Below are positions 33,901-40,829 of a stretch of 64,000 bases of DNA, in pieces (the stretch's first letter is position 1; the number at the start of each line of letters is the position of its first letter). Made by a program: the position numbers and the translations under genes. Below the pieces are notes generated by a model. The model worked only from the letters and a program-made list of their open reading frames with translations. It was not told the DNA's origin and searched no databases. The stretch is taken from positions 38,201,755-38,265,754 of the forward strand of contig NC_087066.1 of NCBI RefSeq assembly GCF_963678635.1, read 5' to 3'. The DNA comes from Symsagittifera roscoffensis. Taxonomy: Eukaryota > Xenacoelomorpha > Acoela > Convolutidae.

Positions 33901-36065
33901 TACCCAAAAATATAAAATTCTACCTTGCAGAAAACGAAACATCACCTCGATTAGAATGCAAATATGCAGTAAAAACTGATATTGAACAATCACAAATAAA
34001 TAATTTACAACATTTCCCACTTTATTTAGATTGTCAAAATAATCATTATGAAGTTGACCTACTTGGAACATCAACTTTCAAACCAATCCCATATTCTCAA
34101 TGGATAAAAAATAACACCCAACAAAAACGAACAAAACAACACCCGCCTAAAAAAGACCATTTTCCACTAATTGAAAAAGAAGATTTAACTGATAAAATAA
34201 ATTTATCAGGACCACAAACAAATGATTCAAAATACACAATAAATCAAGTTTTTGACCTCCATGACCCACTTGATACAATACCCTTATCTAAATTAGAAAT
34301 CGAAAACATTTTTCTCCCCCCAACAGAAACAATTACAATTTCAACACTGAAACAATATCAAAACCTTGACCCAGTAATTAGACAACTGAAATCATGGCAC
34401 AAATATAAAACTAAACCTATCAAAGCAGATTCAACCATTCTAGGAAACAAAACACTCCTCCGATACTTTCGCAAATTTAACAACACAACAATTAACGAAA
34501 ACACAGACCTTTTAGAGTATAACATGAATGAATCTACAGTTCCATGTCTCCCTATAAGTATGATTCTTATAGCTTTTAATATTTCACACACACAAAATAT
34601 TAAAGGACACTCTGGATCAGAAAAAACATATTCAAATTTTATACAAAATTTTTACTTCCCAAATGCACCAATCTGGATAAAAGTACTATGCAATGACTGT
34701 ATAGTATGTCAACTAAATAAACCTTACCCAAATCAAAAACAAATAGCACAAAAACAAGATTTTAAAGGACAAAGTTTGTACTTTAATCATCGTATCTCAT
34801 TTGATACTAAAGGACCAATTTCACCCTCATCAGAAGGAAACTCCTACATTATGGTAATTGTTGACGCATTTACACATTATGTAGCACTTAACCCAGTACC
34901 CCATTGTAACGCTTATTACGCTTACACAACACTCTATGAACACTGGATAGCAAAATTCGGACTACCAGAAATTTTAGTTACAGACAACGGTACAGAATTC
35001 ATAAATAATGAAATAATAACACTATGTCATTTATACAACATTAAACACAAACCACGTACATCTCATGCACCTTGGACAAACGGCTTAGTCGAAGGTATGA
35101 ACCGTTCATTACAAGAATATCTTAGATGTATCATCAACGGAAATGATACAAAATATACCGAATGGTCAGCAGATGTAAAATTATTTCCCTTAGCATATAA
35201 TTCACAAATTACGACAACTTTAGGAATGTCACCATACGAAATGGTTTTTAACCAAAAGCCACGCAAACCAATAATGTTTACAGCAAATTCCCATAAAAAC
35301 GCACAAGGTTATTGTCAACCAAATAAAGACTCAATTTGTTATAACCTCCCATTACATACGCACGATGAAGATCATTTTCATCACCCACAAATTCTTAAAT
35401 TAGCCTCCGGTACACACACCGAATGGATTTTAAATAGAGATAAGAAACACAATGAAATTTACCAAAAAATAACGAAAAAGTTATTACAAAGACAAAACAT
35501 AAATGACCAAATCATTTCACGTTTTACACCAGCTTCCGATTTAAAAATTGGAACATTTGTTTTAATACCTAATTTTAATACTCAAAAAGGAATTTCTAAA
35601 AAATTACAACCCCTCCGAAAAGGACCCTACCAAATAATTGCAAAACCCACTGATGTCACATATAAAATTACCGACTCAAACAAAAAAGAAATTGTTCAAC
35701 ATCGAAACAACCTATTACCTTATTACCCAAAAGAATACGCACTCCGCGAATTAACTCAATTATATTCTTTCACAGGATTAAAAATCATTCAAAATGAACC
35801 ACATCTGAAAAACACAGAACAAAATGATAACCCCACCGAAAATCAAAACACGAAACCAACCGCCACCAAAAACAATACGCAAAACCATAAAGAACCTCCA
35901 AAACCAAGAAAAAATAGAAAAATGACAGAACAAATAATACCCCAAGAAGAAATAGACAAATCAGAACATAGAAAAACATCAAGACTCCGAAATCAACCAC
36001 GTAAAAACTACAAAATGTTCATCCCCCAATCTAAAATATTAAAGAAAGTAGAATTTAAAAAGTAA
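27885..36065 (+). CDS. gag-pol: Gag-Pol polyprotein of Ty3/gypsy type (2726 aa)
   Basis: This is one uninterrupted frame without a gag/pol frameshift or stop. Residues 1-580 are a Gag extension of unknown role. About 585-790 is the retrotransposon Gag core. The zinc knuckle CX2CX4HX4C is at 828-841. About 890-1060 is an Asn/Arg/Ser/Tyr-rich low-complexity tail. The aspartic protease has D1215-S-G-A. Reverse transcriptase spans about 1560-1790 with Y1723-L-D-D. RNase H has D1872, E1915, D1942 and D1987. Integrase has zinc ligands H2235, H2242, C2272 and C2275, the catalytic triad D2307, D2367, E2403 (35 residues between the last two) and a G-P-Y motif near the end. The order PR-RT-RH-IN is that of Metaviridae. 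There is no chromodomain. All catalytic residues are present, so the enzyme set looks functional. Family Gag-Pols are usually 1200-1500 aa; the excess is mainly in Gag. Confidence 0.95.
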   Translation: MSSTHTPGDETPDDDEIFPFIVDADTDRGQHIFCQNLLVNLFEPGISPCKTEFPDVKIKRQIIDHYLKDICNITQQYGIYSIEFTSPNHNNRTYTIQTDDLDLEFSKVFSEYIKSIQYHNSQRANSIFTNEVFAIIYSYISILENEIPLTNVSPTETSKHLKVRHEITLLSSYLNIIKENSTKDDVSQHTKHDLQKILAWFIIDYFTHNIDLIAQARKNFRPQNSNDDTAITEQSDYVWDPEWSHPAFISFPESISSQAIGTISYIRDYVRVIPLTIDATPLNYNTFLPDTQNNSLNSTVIHNENLNGTRNLTQQDIQTPSHFINEEIVHTTTTQQSISPIRPNLTTPRNTNPSQTQVTLQSTVKPSVAPKYSHMDYQTYRPMTIPSKPRKTFTRNNFADHNYNYTHPSKTNYQPQRNFNQYTKPRNWDNPTAQYNSKNFQPNPPQDRSENYPFFQQNKNKKQTSYQMDYLSSDDDFLQPDIFAPNTQEYRRQGIQRTRTNHRNFSPQSIDAQHQQPIQQQNPMTAHSYQASQMQNEIPLPYYLQQHEITRNQLSNFSQMPNAAESLQMTMNPYLMGGSSITSNKPLMVFTGTDPEYSVEDYLNAVTANLILNIGPEPINTPLHQNWIHRRTALIQTTLDGAAQKWFSVLPLEIKSNWKRFTQEFSKMFDSERNKQQQRVLCNEIRRLPNETIKQIAVRIETLVRKAYSLNTHDYKNTKMTEILMMTLTPQLRKIAIKKRASHPSSIREHDLDFRKLVDKLEQAEITMKLEETENLKLQYVNRIETTPTNINNIQESETDLVEKITEILNIYEKNPNFKGKPSFKKWCNYCRRYGHSISECKQKQQDSQNKPQKYKEPNKSFYQYMKKDQNLPNKTVHSNNSSGKPLPNNTNYTRNQSPYNSSYRGRSPERRNAYNSSQNHYNRPNSRNNYSRSNSNTQRFVSRSNSQSRNNYYPNNQSRNSSYNRNRNYSYNRNRSYSNNRNQNYPNSQSRNNSYNRSNYNRPNNNYQNRSRNNSQNRHPSYNNRYRNYSQSPHRNNNNYNNSNNRHRSSTPKHQRQINQVQSNPETTSDPPGIDDTVTDTLQLNQINCTSSDSESDTENTLAINMIKVENDYESVIYEQPFPSHIYENQSEFLQNYYTTPINSTPTTQETNAKNTTEQPNQNVKTKCLNTNHIYQNIQKEQPKEKIWTIPFLLESPRNKEFQPPDLEIDFLIDSGAESNIINIPTWNEIKTLHPKLTPLETSSKLATAQGSTLINYGKIQLFLLPTRTMEQSKILNKPFKQIFHITDIKYNIIGIPFISKYIPTINILNSKILIKDKYTKTKETSLTFFQRLNKQPPFFSKFYPIYNQQRKHLKPLSGNIYNFSIKQVHQYDKEQNKQKFYMSDFEFKPIHKFFKITISSIKYLKNSNSDIISLHVYNNTPYQVTLPLGLLGYCETNATISPIHEKAYRVNNILQLLDICQSTILNEELSINNIISNENRNTDYFTKTPYFKPTFNISNYTEDQQKFLTMFNFQHSQITQDEFEKLAKQLIKYSSVYATSKFDVGKISSSLHLPLKPDAVFKKQRASKVPIHLHDKVNRLLDILEQYNIISPVNKEEQPKGNTFINPVIILAKGESLKIVLDARYLNSLIDESKCNWPIEPIQVILTKINGKYFTTADMNSAYNQMPLDEQSRRLTQFVIGNQQYEFNRLFYGISIGPAAFSAFMSKIFRPLILKKNAITYLDDVFMQSQTKDEMFKVLEKYHQILQNENLKAAPDKSHFFLTRVKFLGHNIERKTITPLKSRIDAIQKLQPPTNKKKIQEFLGMLNFLSKYVYKMQLYLRPFYNILRQQNNFEWNTEHQARFEEIKKLLTEQISNTIPDPDQPFYAMCDASNFGIGAALLQSHNGTNKMNLISANSRLFTQAELRLSTLMRECTAIIYTLTEYEFLILGSKHPTVLFTDHKPIIFLFTQKSNPNHRVYRFQLILMKFPNLHIVWTAGKNLALPDTLSRNTPPELLTRKTTVEIPKNIKFYLAENETSPRLECKYAVKTDIEQSQINNLQHFPLYLDCQNNHYEVDLLGTSTFKPIPYSQWIKNNTQQKRTKQHPPKKDHFPLIEKEDLTDKINLSGPQTNDSKYTINQVFDLHDPLDTIPLSKLEIENIFLPPTETITISTLKQYQNLDPVIRQLKSWHKYKTKPIKADSTILGNKTLLRYFRKFNNTTINENTDLLEYNMNESTVPCLPISMILIAFNISHTQNIKGHSGSEKTYSNFIQNFYFPNAPIWIKVLCNDCIVCQLNKPYPNQKQIAQKQDFKGQSLYFNHRISFDTKGPISPSSEGNSYIMVIVDAFTHYVALNPVPHCNAYYAYTTLYEHWIAKFGLPEILVTDNGTEFINNEIITLCHLYNIKHKPRTSHAPWTNGLVEGMNRSLQEYLRCIINGNDTKYTEWSADVKLFPLAYNSQITTTLGMSPYEMVFNQKPRKPIMFTANSHKNAQGYCQPNKDSICYNLPLHTHDEDHFHHPQILKLASGTHTEWILNRDKKHNEIYQKITKKLLQRQNINDQIISRFTPASDLKIGTFVLIPNFNTQKGISKKLQPLRKGPYQIIAKPTDVTYKITDSNKKEIVQHRNNLLPYYPKEYALRELTQLYSFTGLKIIQNEPHLKNTEQNDNPTENQNTKPTATKNNTQNHKEPPKPRKNRKMTEQIIPQEEIDKSEHRKTSRLRNQPRKNYKMFIPQSKILKKVEFKK

Positions 36066-36665
36066 TTTTAAGATTTTATACTTCACAATCTTGAAACCTC
36101 CGTAACATTTTTCATTTCATTTTTTCAAAATAACATGCTCACAAGTACGCAATAATTCTAGTTCAAAATAGACCAATAGGATTCATCCAATCCGCCACTT
36201 TCTCTAACTCAAACAAAGATCAATTAGACGAATAATCTAGAACTCCAGGCACATCTCTAACTATAACTTTACAACCTCCAGGTCAAAAATAAGCAAACCA
36301 CTCCAACTTGACAGCTAAAATAAATATCACCATAATACCGTACCCCTCCCCTATCTAATAACCCAAAGATCAACAATATTTCCCCAACTCAGACCACGAA
36401 TACCCCCAAAACAAATTTGATAACTTAGCCTAAAGTAACAAAATGAAGATTTTAATTAGCCTAAAGTATAAAAATCTCACCATACCCCGGATCATTTGAC
36501 AAACAAAAATAAAGAAAAAGACGACCTCCCAGTCACCATGAAAATTGCCCCCAACAATTTTTTACAAAACTCAACCCACTTGTCAAAAAACTAATAAATA
36601 ATTCGACCACACTAGAAAATCGCCTCAAACAGCAAAAAATATTCGACCAAGAGATCATTTCTTAA
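36066..36665 (+). other. Non-coding spacer after gag-pol
   Basis: The 600 bp are A/C-rich with no ORF of note. They could hold splice acceptors or an RNA element, but nothing distinct is visible. Confidence 0.35.
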
Positions 36666-36896
36666 ATGCTTTTCTCTCAAACAGTTGCTCAAATACTTAT
36701 AGATTTTAAACATTTTTTTTCAATACTTGAAGCCTTTATAATATTTCTTTTTGATATACTTGAATCTTTTCTAATAATCTTAATCATTTTTTGTAACATT
36801 TTTTTAATTTTCTACACTATACTCGAACTATTCCTCCAACTTTCCAAAACCCTTGAATATATCCACAGGTACGATTTTAACAACTTGTCTAAATGA
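36666..36896 (+). CDS. Small hydrophobic protein 1 (76 aa)
   Basis: It starts with ATG. Residues about 16-60 are almost wholly hydrophobic (runs of I, L, F), enough for one long or two membrane spans, and a short polar tail follows. Its stop TGA overlaps the next ATG as ATGA (36893-36896), which suggests coupled translation. The family is unknown. The size and hydrophobicity recall viral small membrane proteins (viroporin-like), which is an inference only. A chance T-rich ORF is possible. Confidence 0.4.
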   Translation: MLFSQTVAQILIDFKHFFSILEAFIIFLFDILESFLIILIIFCNIFLIFYTILELFLQLSKTLEYIHRYDFNNLSK

Positions 36897-37081
36897 TACG
36901 AACAATTTTCAGTAGAACTGATATTTTTTTATTGTTTGTAATTTTCATAACATTTTTATCATCCCTCATTTTGACAATATGTAAATGTATAAAGAAAGCA
37001 ATCATCACATTTGCCCTAGCAACAATTTTTCTAATTATTTTTTTGGAAGAATATTATAATAAACATAAACCTTCCCACTAA
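36893..37081 (+). CDS. Small hydrophobic protein 2 (62 aa)
   Basis: It starts inside the ATGA overlap with the previous ORF. It has two hydrophobic segments (about residues 11-30 and 36-52) separated by a Cys/Lys loop C-K-C-I-K-K, and ends in a polar tail. It is probably a membrane protein if expressed. No family is recognised. The downstream ATG-less ORF opens 6 nt after its stop in another frame. Confidence 0.4.
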   Translation: MIRTIFSRTDIFLLFVIFITFLSSLILTICKCIKKAIITFALATIFLIIFLEEYYNKHKPSH

Positions 37082-37086
37082 AGTAA

Positions 37087-38223
37087 AAATTCAAAAATCC
37101 ATCAAAAATTGCTACCCAACAGTCACAGAATCAGTCTTCACCGACATCATCCCAAGATAATCCAACACCACCTTCAACTACTCAAAATCCTCAAACATCT
37201 ACACGAATTTCTTTTCAAGACAATCCATACACTTTTGAAGAACGGCACGCTCGTTTATCTGAACCACTAGAACCAGTTCAACGACAAGCATCCCTAAGTG
37301 AACCAACATACAATCTTTACCCAACACTACCACAAGAACTAAGTAGAATACGAAACCTTAGCCAAAACCAAAACACAACAGAAATAAATAGACAAATTAT
37401 ACATCCTCGACGAAATAGAAATTTTCAAACTCCCCGAGTTCATTTTGATATACCTCAATCCCCATCACAAACCACTCCAGAAAACACCACTGGTATCACA
37501 CCAGAAACTCCTACACTTTTTTCACAACGAAGTACTTCAAGTCTACCTTCAGACTACTTAGGTTCAACACCAACATCTGAACAAGCACGAGAAAATCCTT
37601 TTAACCCCCCAAACCTAACATCACGACTGCCATATTGGACTACACATTCATTTACACAAGGTGAACCAAATTTAGTCAATGACCCCATAGATATTTCTAC
37701 GGATACAACAACATCCTCATCACTACCAGAAACATTATCACTACCATCAACACCATCAATAAGCCAATTTTCACCACCACCCTTTAACTTAAATTTTCCA
37801 AATAATCTCGACGCCAGATATCGAGAACAATCATCAATAAATATTCCTTTAAGACTAGATTGGAATACATTCACAGCACCTCCACCATTATTTGGACAAC
37901 ATCAAGAAAGTAACCGCCTTCATAACTGGGCACTTAATAGATTACAATATCGCCAAGATATTCACAACGATATCCGTGATCACAATATTCAAATACTCCA
38001 ACAAAACAGTTTACAATTAAAGTTTGAAATCACAGTTAATTTAAATAACATTACCCAACATCCCTACCCATTAAATCCACCTAACATAACAGCTCAATCA
38101 CTACCACCACCGTTTATAACTACTGAAGTAATATATAAATACGACAGATATACCAAAAACACAATTGGTTACATTACATTTTATAACCCATACTCAGGAT
38201 TATCATACACATGTATATTCTAA
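37087..38223 (+). CDS. Long ATG-less ORF (about 378 codons), probable spliced exon
   Basis: This frame is open from the TAA at 37084-37086 to the TAA at 38221-38223 but holds no ATG at all. Codon use matches the rest of the element. The first ~240 residues are Ser/Thr/Pro/Gln-rich and likely disordered. The last ~130 are more structured, with Trp and aromatic residues, ending shortly after a stretch Y-I-T-F-Y-N-P-Y. An open frame of this length in such sequence is not expected by chance. The simplest reading is a downstream exon whose start codon comes from a leader exon. CAG acceptors lie at 37120-37134, and a possible donor CCCAG/GTGACG lies seven codons into gag (27906/27907). Its end overlaps the env start by 13 nt. 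The function is unknown. Confidence 0.65.
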   Translation, partial: KFKNPSKIATQQSQNQSSPTSSQDNPTPPSTTQNPQTSTRISFQDNPYTFEERHARLSEPLEPVQRQASLSEPTYNLYPTLPQELSRIRNLSQNQNTTEINRQIIHPRRNRNFQTPRVHFDIPQSPSQTTPENTTGITPETPTLFSQRSTSSLPSDYLGSTPTSEQARENPFNPPNLTSRLPYWTTHSFTQGEPNLVNDPIDISTDTTTSSSLPETLSLPSTPSISQFSPPPFNLNFPNNLDARYREQSSINIPLRLDWNTFTAPPPLFGQHQESNRLHNWALNRLQYRQDIHNDIRDHNIQILQQNSLQLKFEITVNLNNITQHPYPLNPPNITAQSLPPPFITTEVIYKYDRYTKNTIGYITFYNPYSGLSYTCIF

Positions 38224-40829
38224 AATTATTAATTTTTCTCCAACTCCTTTTTCTAGTAACCTCAAATCAAAACATAAACCCTTCCCCTCGTACAGGACCA
38301 CAAGATTTATTAGTAACACATTACGATTGCGAAGAAAATGAACAAAAAACACTACACAAATATGCAATAAATCAAGTATCACAATGTGAAACAGAACCAC
38401 AAGCTATAGAAACCACAGATATAATAGCAACACTCTATTCAAAAGCCCGAGCAACAACAGTTACAGGTTATAAATTCACAGCGACATTTTCCGAAAAGAA
38501 AGTACATTGTTCACAAGTCTCGAACGGAAACAAAAACCGACTTGACCATGAATCATTCTATCAAAGTAATATAGAACGCCTTTTACATCTCAATCCCGAC
38601 GATTGTAAAAATGAATTACTTAGACTAAACATCACACAAAATAAAAACTCCCAAAGAAAATTAGTTAATTTTCAAGTTTTTTCAGACTCTGTACACCAAT
38701 CACAACTTGAAAGACACCAAGGACATATAAAACTAGACGAAAAATACCCGTATAACGGCGCACACGGACGATTAACCTATGACCTACATGATAAACATTG
38801 GATACCACACATTGGTATAAATAACCCATCAAACTGCAAAGCAGACACGAAAAATAAAGGATACCAAGAAATAATGTTTTTCGATTGGAAAATACAACTC
38901 GAAAAAATACAACTCACACGAGATTTATCTGATAATACAATGATCTATCAAGGAATCCGACTACCTTGTAAAAATGATCAAGGATATTGCGACCCTACAA
39001 CAAGAACACAAGCAACAATTGTTTGGTTCCCCGAAGATACATGTACAACATTTCAAGTAGCAAAAATACACGCTCGTATGATAAAATTTCACGAAAAATA
39101 TTTTATACAATCAATTCCATATGAACAAGTCCATCCATCACGCAAACTAAGTTCCGATTTTAGAAACATAGACAATATAGAAAATAAATTGACACGTTTT
39201 CAAATATATCAAGAAACAGAACTTGCATGTAAATACAGGAATCCACTTCACAGAACACAATACTCTGAAATATTAGTTGAATACGAAAAAGGATTCGACA
39301 TGACCACTGGAAAAGTAAAAATCGACCCATATGCCACAGGTCATCCTCTAAACGAAGGAACATCCTATATACCAGTTAATTTTGAAAAAAGTAACGGACA
39401 ACCTGGTGGACATCTAAAACCTTATGACACCAGAAGCACACGCTTACAAGAATTGTCACTAATGAATACTACATATTTCGGTAATATCCATTATGATATT
39501 CATTTAGATATGAAACTAGACTATACAATTAGCCGCATTTTTCAAGAAATGTCACTCTCCGAATTAGAAACACTACACCAACTATGCGAATTAGAACGGA
39601 CACAAATATTACAATCACTTGCACTAGCAGTATTAAAAATACCCTATGCAGGATACTTATTATCAGGAAATAGATCAAATTTTTTAGACTACGAAGGAAA
39701 CATCTTATGGTTTTATACTTGTACCAAAAAAGTATCACCACTATACGTTTTTGAAGATAAACGATGTTATAAAAGAATCCCTATCTTTTATAAGAATAAA
39801 GTACATTTCGTGGATACACTTTCACGAAGAACCTATTTCTGGGATACCGCAGTCCCATGTGGATCAGAAAATAGCCACAATGTAGTACAACTAAACCCTG
39901 ATGAAAATAAATATTATCTTCTCACTCCATATCCCACATTAATGCAATCACTCAAAAAATTTTCACCAGAAAGCATTCGCGCTATCGCTCGAAACCCAAA
40001 TATAGACTTACAATCAATAGGAATCTATTCAAAATCAGATATTCAACATCACATTAGAACACAACAATTCCAAGAATTATTAACACAAATGGACACTATA
40101 CAAAGACAATCAATAGACCAAAATTTACGCAAACTTGCAGAAACCGCAGGATTTGCCGATATCTACACCCAAGACTATAGCGGATATTTTAAAGACATTA
40201 AAGATTATATATATCTAAACGGCGAAAAATACCGTCCCCAAGATATATCACCAATTAACATTTTTAGCTTTGTTACACTCAAAAATGAGATCCTAGATTT
40301 TCTAGGATGGCCCTACTACATCTTAGAAAAATTGACTATTTTATACGCAATGTTTAACTTTATTGGATTTCTTTTCTCACTCTTAAAAGGAATCTACAAC
40401 ACATGTGCTATACACACACAAGTAAACAGACAAGCAAGCGTAGCACGCATACTCTTTGCAGGATTTTTTGGAATCTTTTCTACATCTATAAACAAAATTC
40501 TTTTAGACGCACAAATAAAAGAATATAACACAAAAATAACAACACGACAAAATACATACGACGAAGAACATAACAATGTCGACACACAGCCAACGGCACC
40601 ACAATTACCACCCCTACCAAATAACCATCCACTATCCCTAGTCCCACGAAATTTTCGAAATTTAGCAATCACACATAATCCAAATTTTCGACTCAATACA
40701 TCACAAAGTCCCGTCCAACATATAATGACACATCAATCACAAGATGATAATACTTATGAACAAATTATTGAACAGCCCCATACCACCGCTTTTCAATCTC
40801 AAAATAATAATTTTTTTAGCCCACGATGA
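38211..40829 (+). CDS. env: Env: chuvirus-like class III (gB-like) fusion glycoprotein (872 aa)
   Basis: An N-terminal signal peptide (residues 1-19) leads a Cys-rich ectodomain. A membrane anchor lies at about 708-730, a second hydrophobic stretch at about 744-762, and a polar tail of ~110 residues follows. A block W-F-Y-T-C504, then C519-Y-K-R-I-P-I-x-Y, F-V-D-T-x-S-R and V-P-C550 has the spacing of the central region of chuvirus glycoproteins (Jingchuvirales), which are gB-like class III fusion proteins. It lacks the furin-site/fusion-peptide layout of the baculovirus-F type Env of insect errantiviruses. It would mediate membrane entry of particles. The assignment rests on recalled family features, not on a search. 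No stops or frameshifts are seen. The start overlaps the preceding ORF and the stop overlaps the next start. Confidence 0.7.
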   Translation: MYILKLLIFLQLLFLVTSNQNINPSPRTGPQDLLVTHYDCEENEQKTLHKYAINQVSQCETEPQAIETTDIIATLYSKARATTVTGYKFTATFSEKKVHCSQVSNGNKNRLDHESFYQSNIERLLHLNPDDCKNELLRLNITQNKNSQRKLVNFQVFSDSVHQSQLERHQGHIKLDEKYPYNGAHGRLTYDLHDKHWIPHIGINNPSNCKADTKNKGYQEIMFFDWKIQLEKIQLTRDLSDNTMIYQGIRLPCKNDQGYCDPTTRTQATIVWFPEDTCTTFQVAKIHARMIKFHEKYFIQSIPYEQVHPSRKLSSDFRNIDNIENKLTRFQIYQETELACKYRNPLHRTQYSEILVEYEKGFDMTTGKVKIDPYATGHPLNEGTSYIPVNFEKSNGQPGGHLKPYDTRSTRLQELSLMNTTYFGNIHYDIHLDMKLDYTISRIFQEMSLSELETLHQLCELERTQILQSLALAVLKIPYAGYLLSGNRSNFLDYEGNILWFYTCTKKVSPLYVFEDKRCYKRIPIFYKNKVHFVDTLSRRTYFWDTAVPCGSENSHNVVQLNPDENKYYLLTPYPTLMQSLKKFSPESIRAIARNPNIDLQSIGIYSKSDIQHHIRTQQFQELLTQMDTIQRQSIDQNLRKLAETAGFADIYTQDYSGYFKDIKDYIYLNGEKYRPQDISPINIFSFVTLKNEILDFLGWPYYILEKLTILYAMFNFIGFLFSLLKGIYNTCAIHTQVNRQASVARILFAGFFGIFSTSINKILLDAQIKEYNTKITTRQNTYDEEHNNVDTQPTAPQLPPLPNNHPLSLVPRNFRNLAITHNPNFRLNTSQSPVQHIMTHQSQDDNTYEQIIEQPHTTAFQSQNNNFFSPR

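Noticed and set aside
37554-37874. Open frame of 106 codons on the - strand
   Set aside because: It lies opposite the ATG-less coding frame, which has the element's codon use; a shadow.
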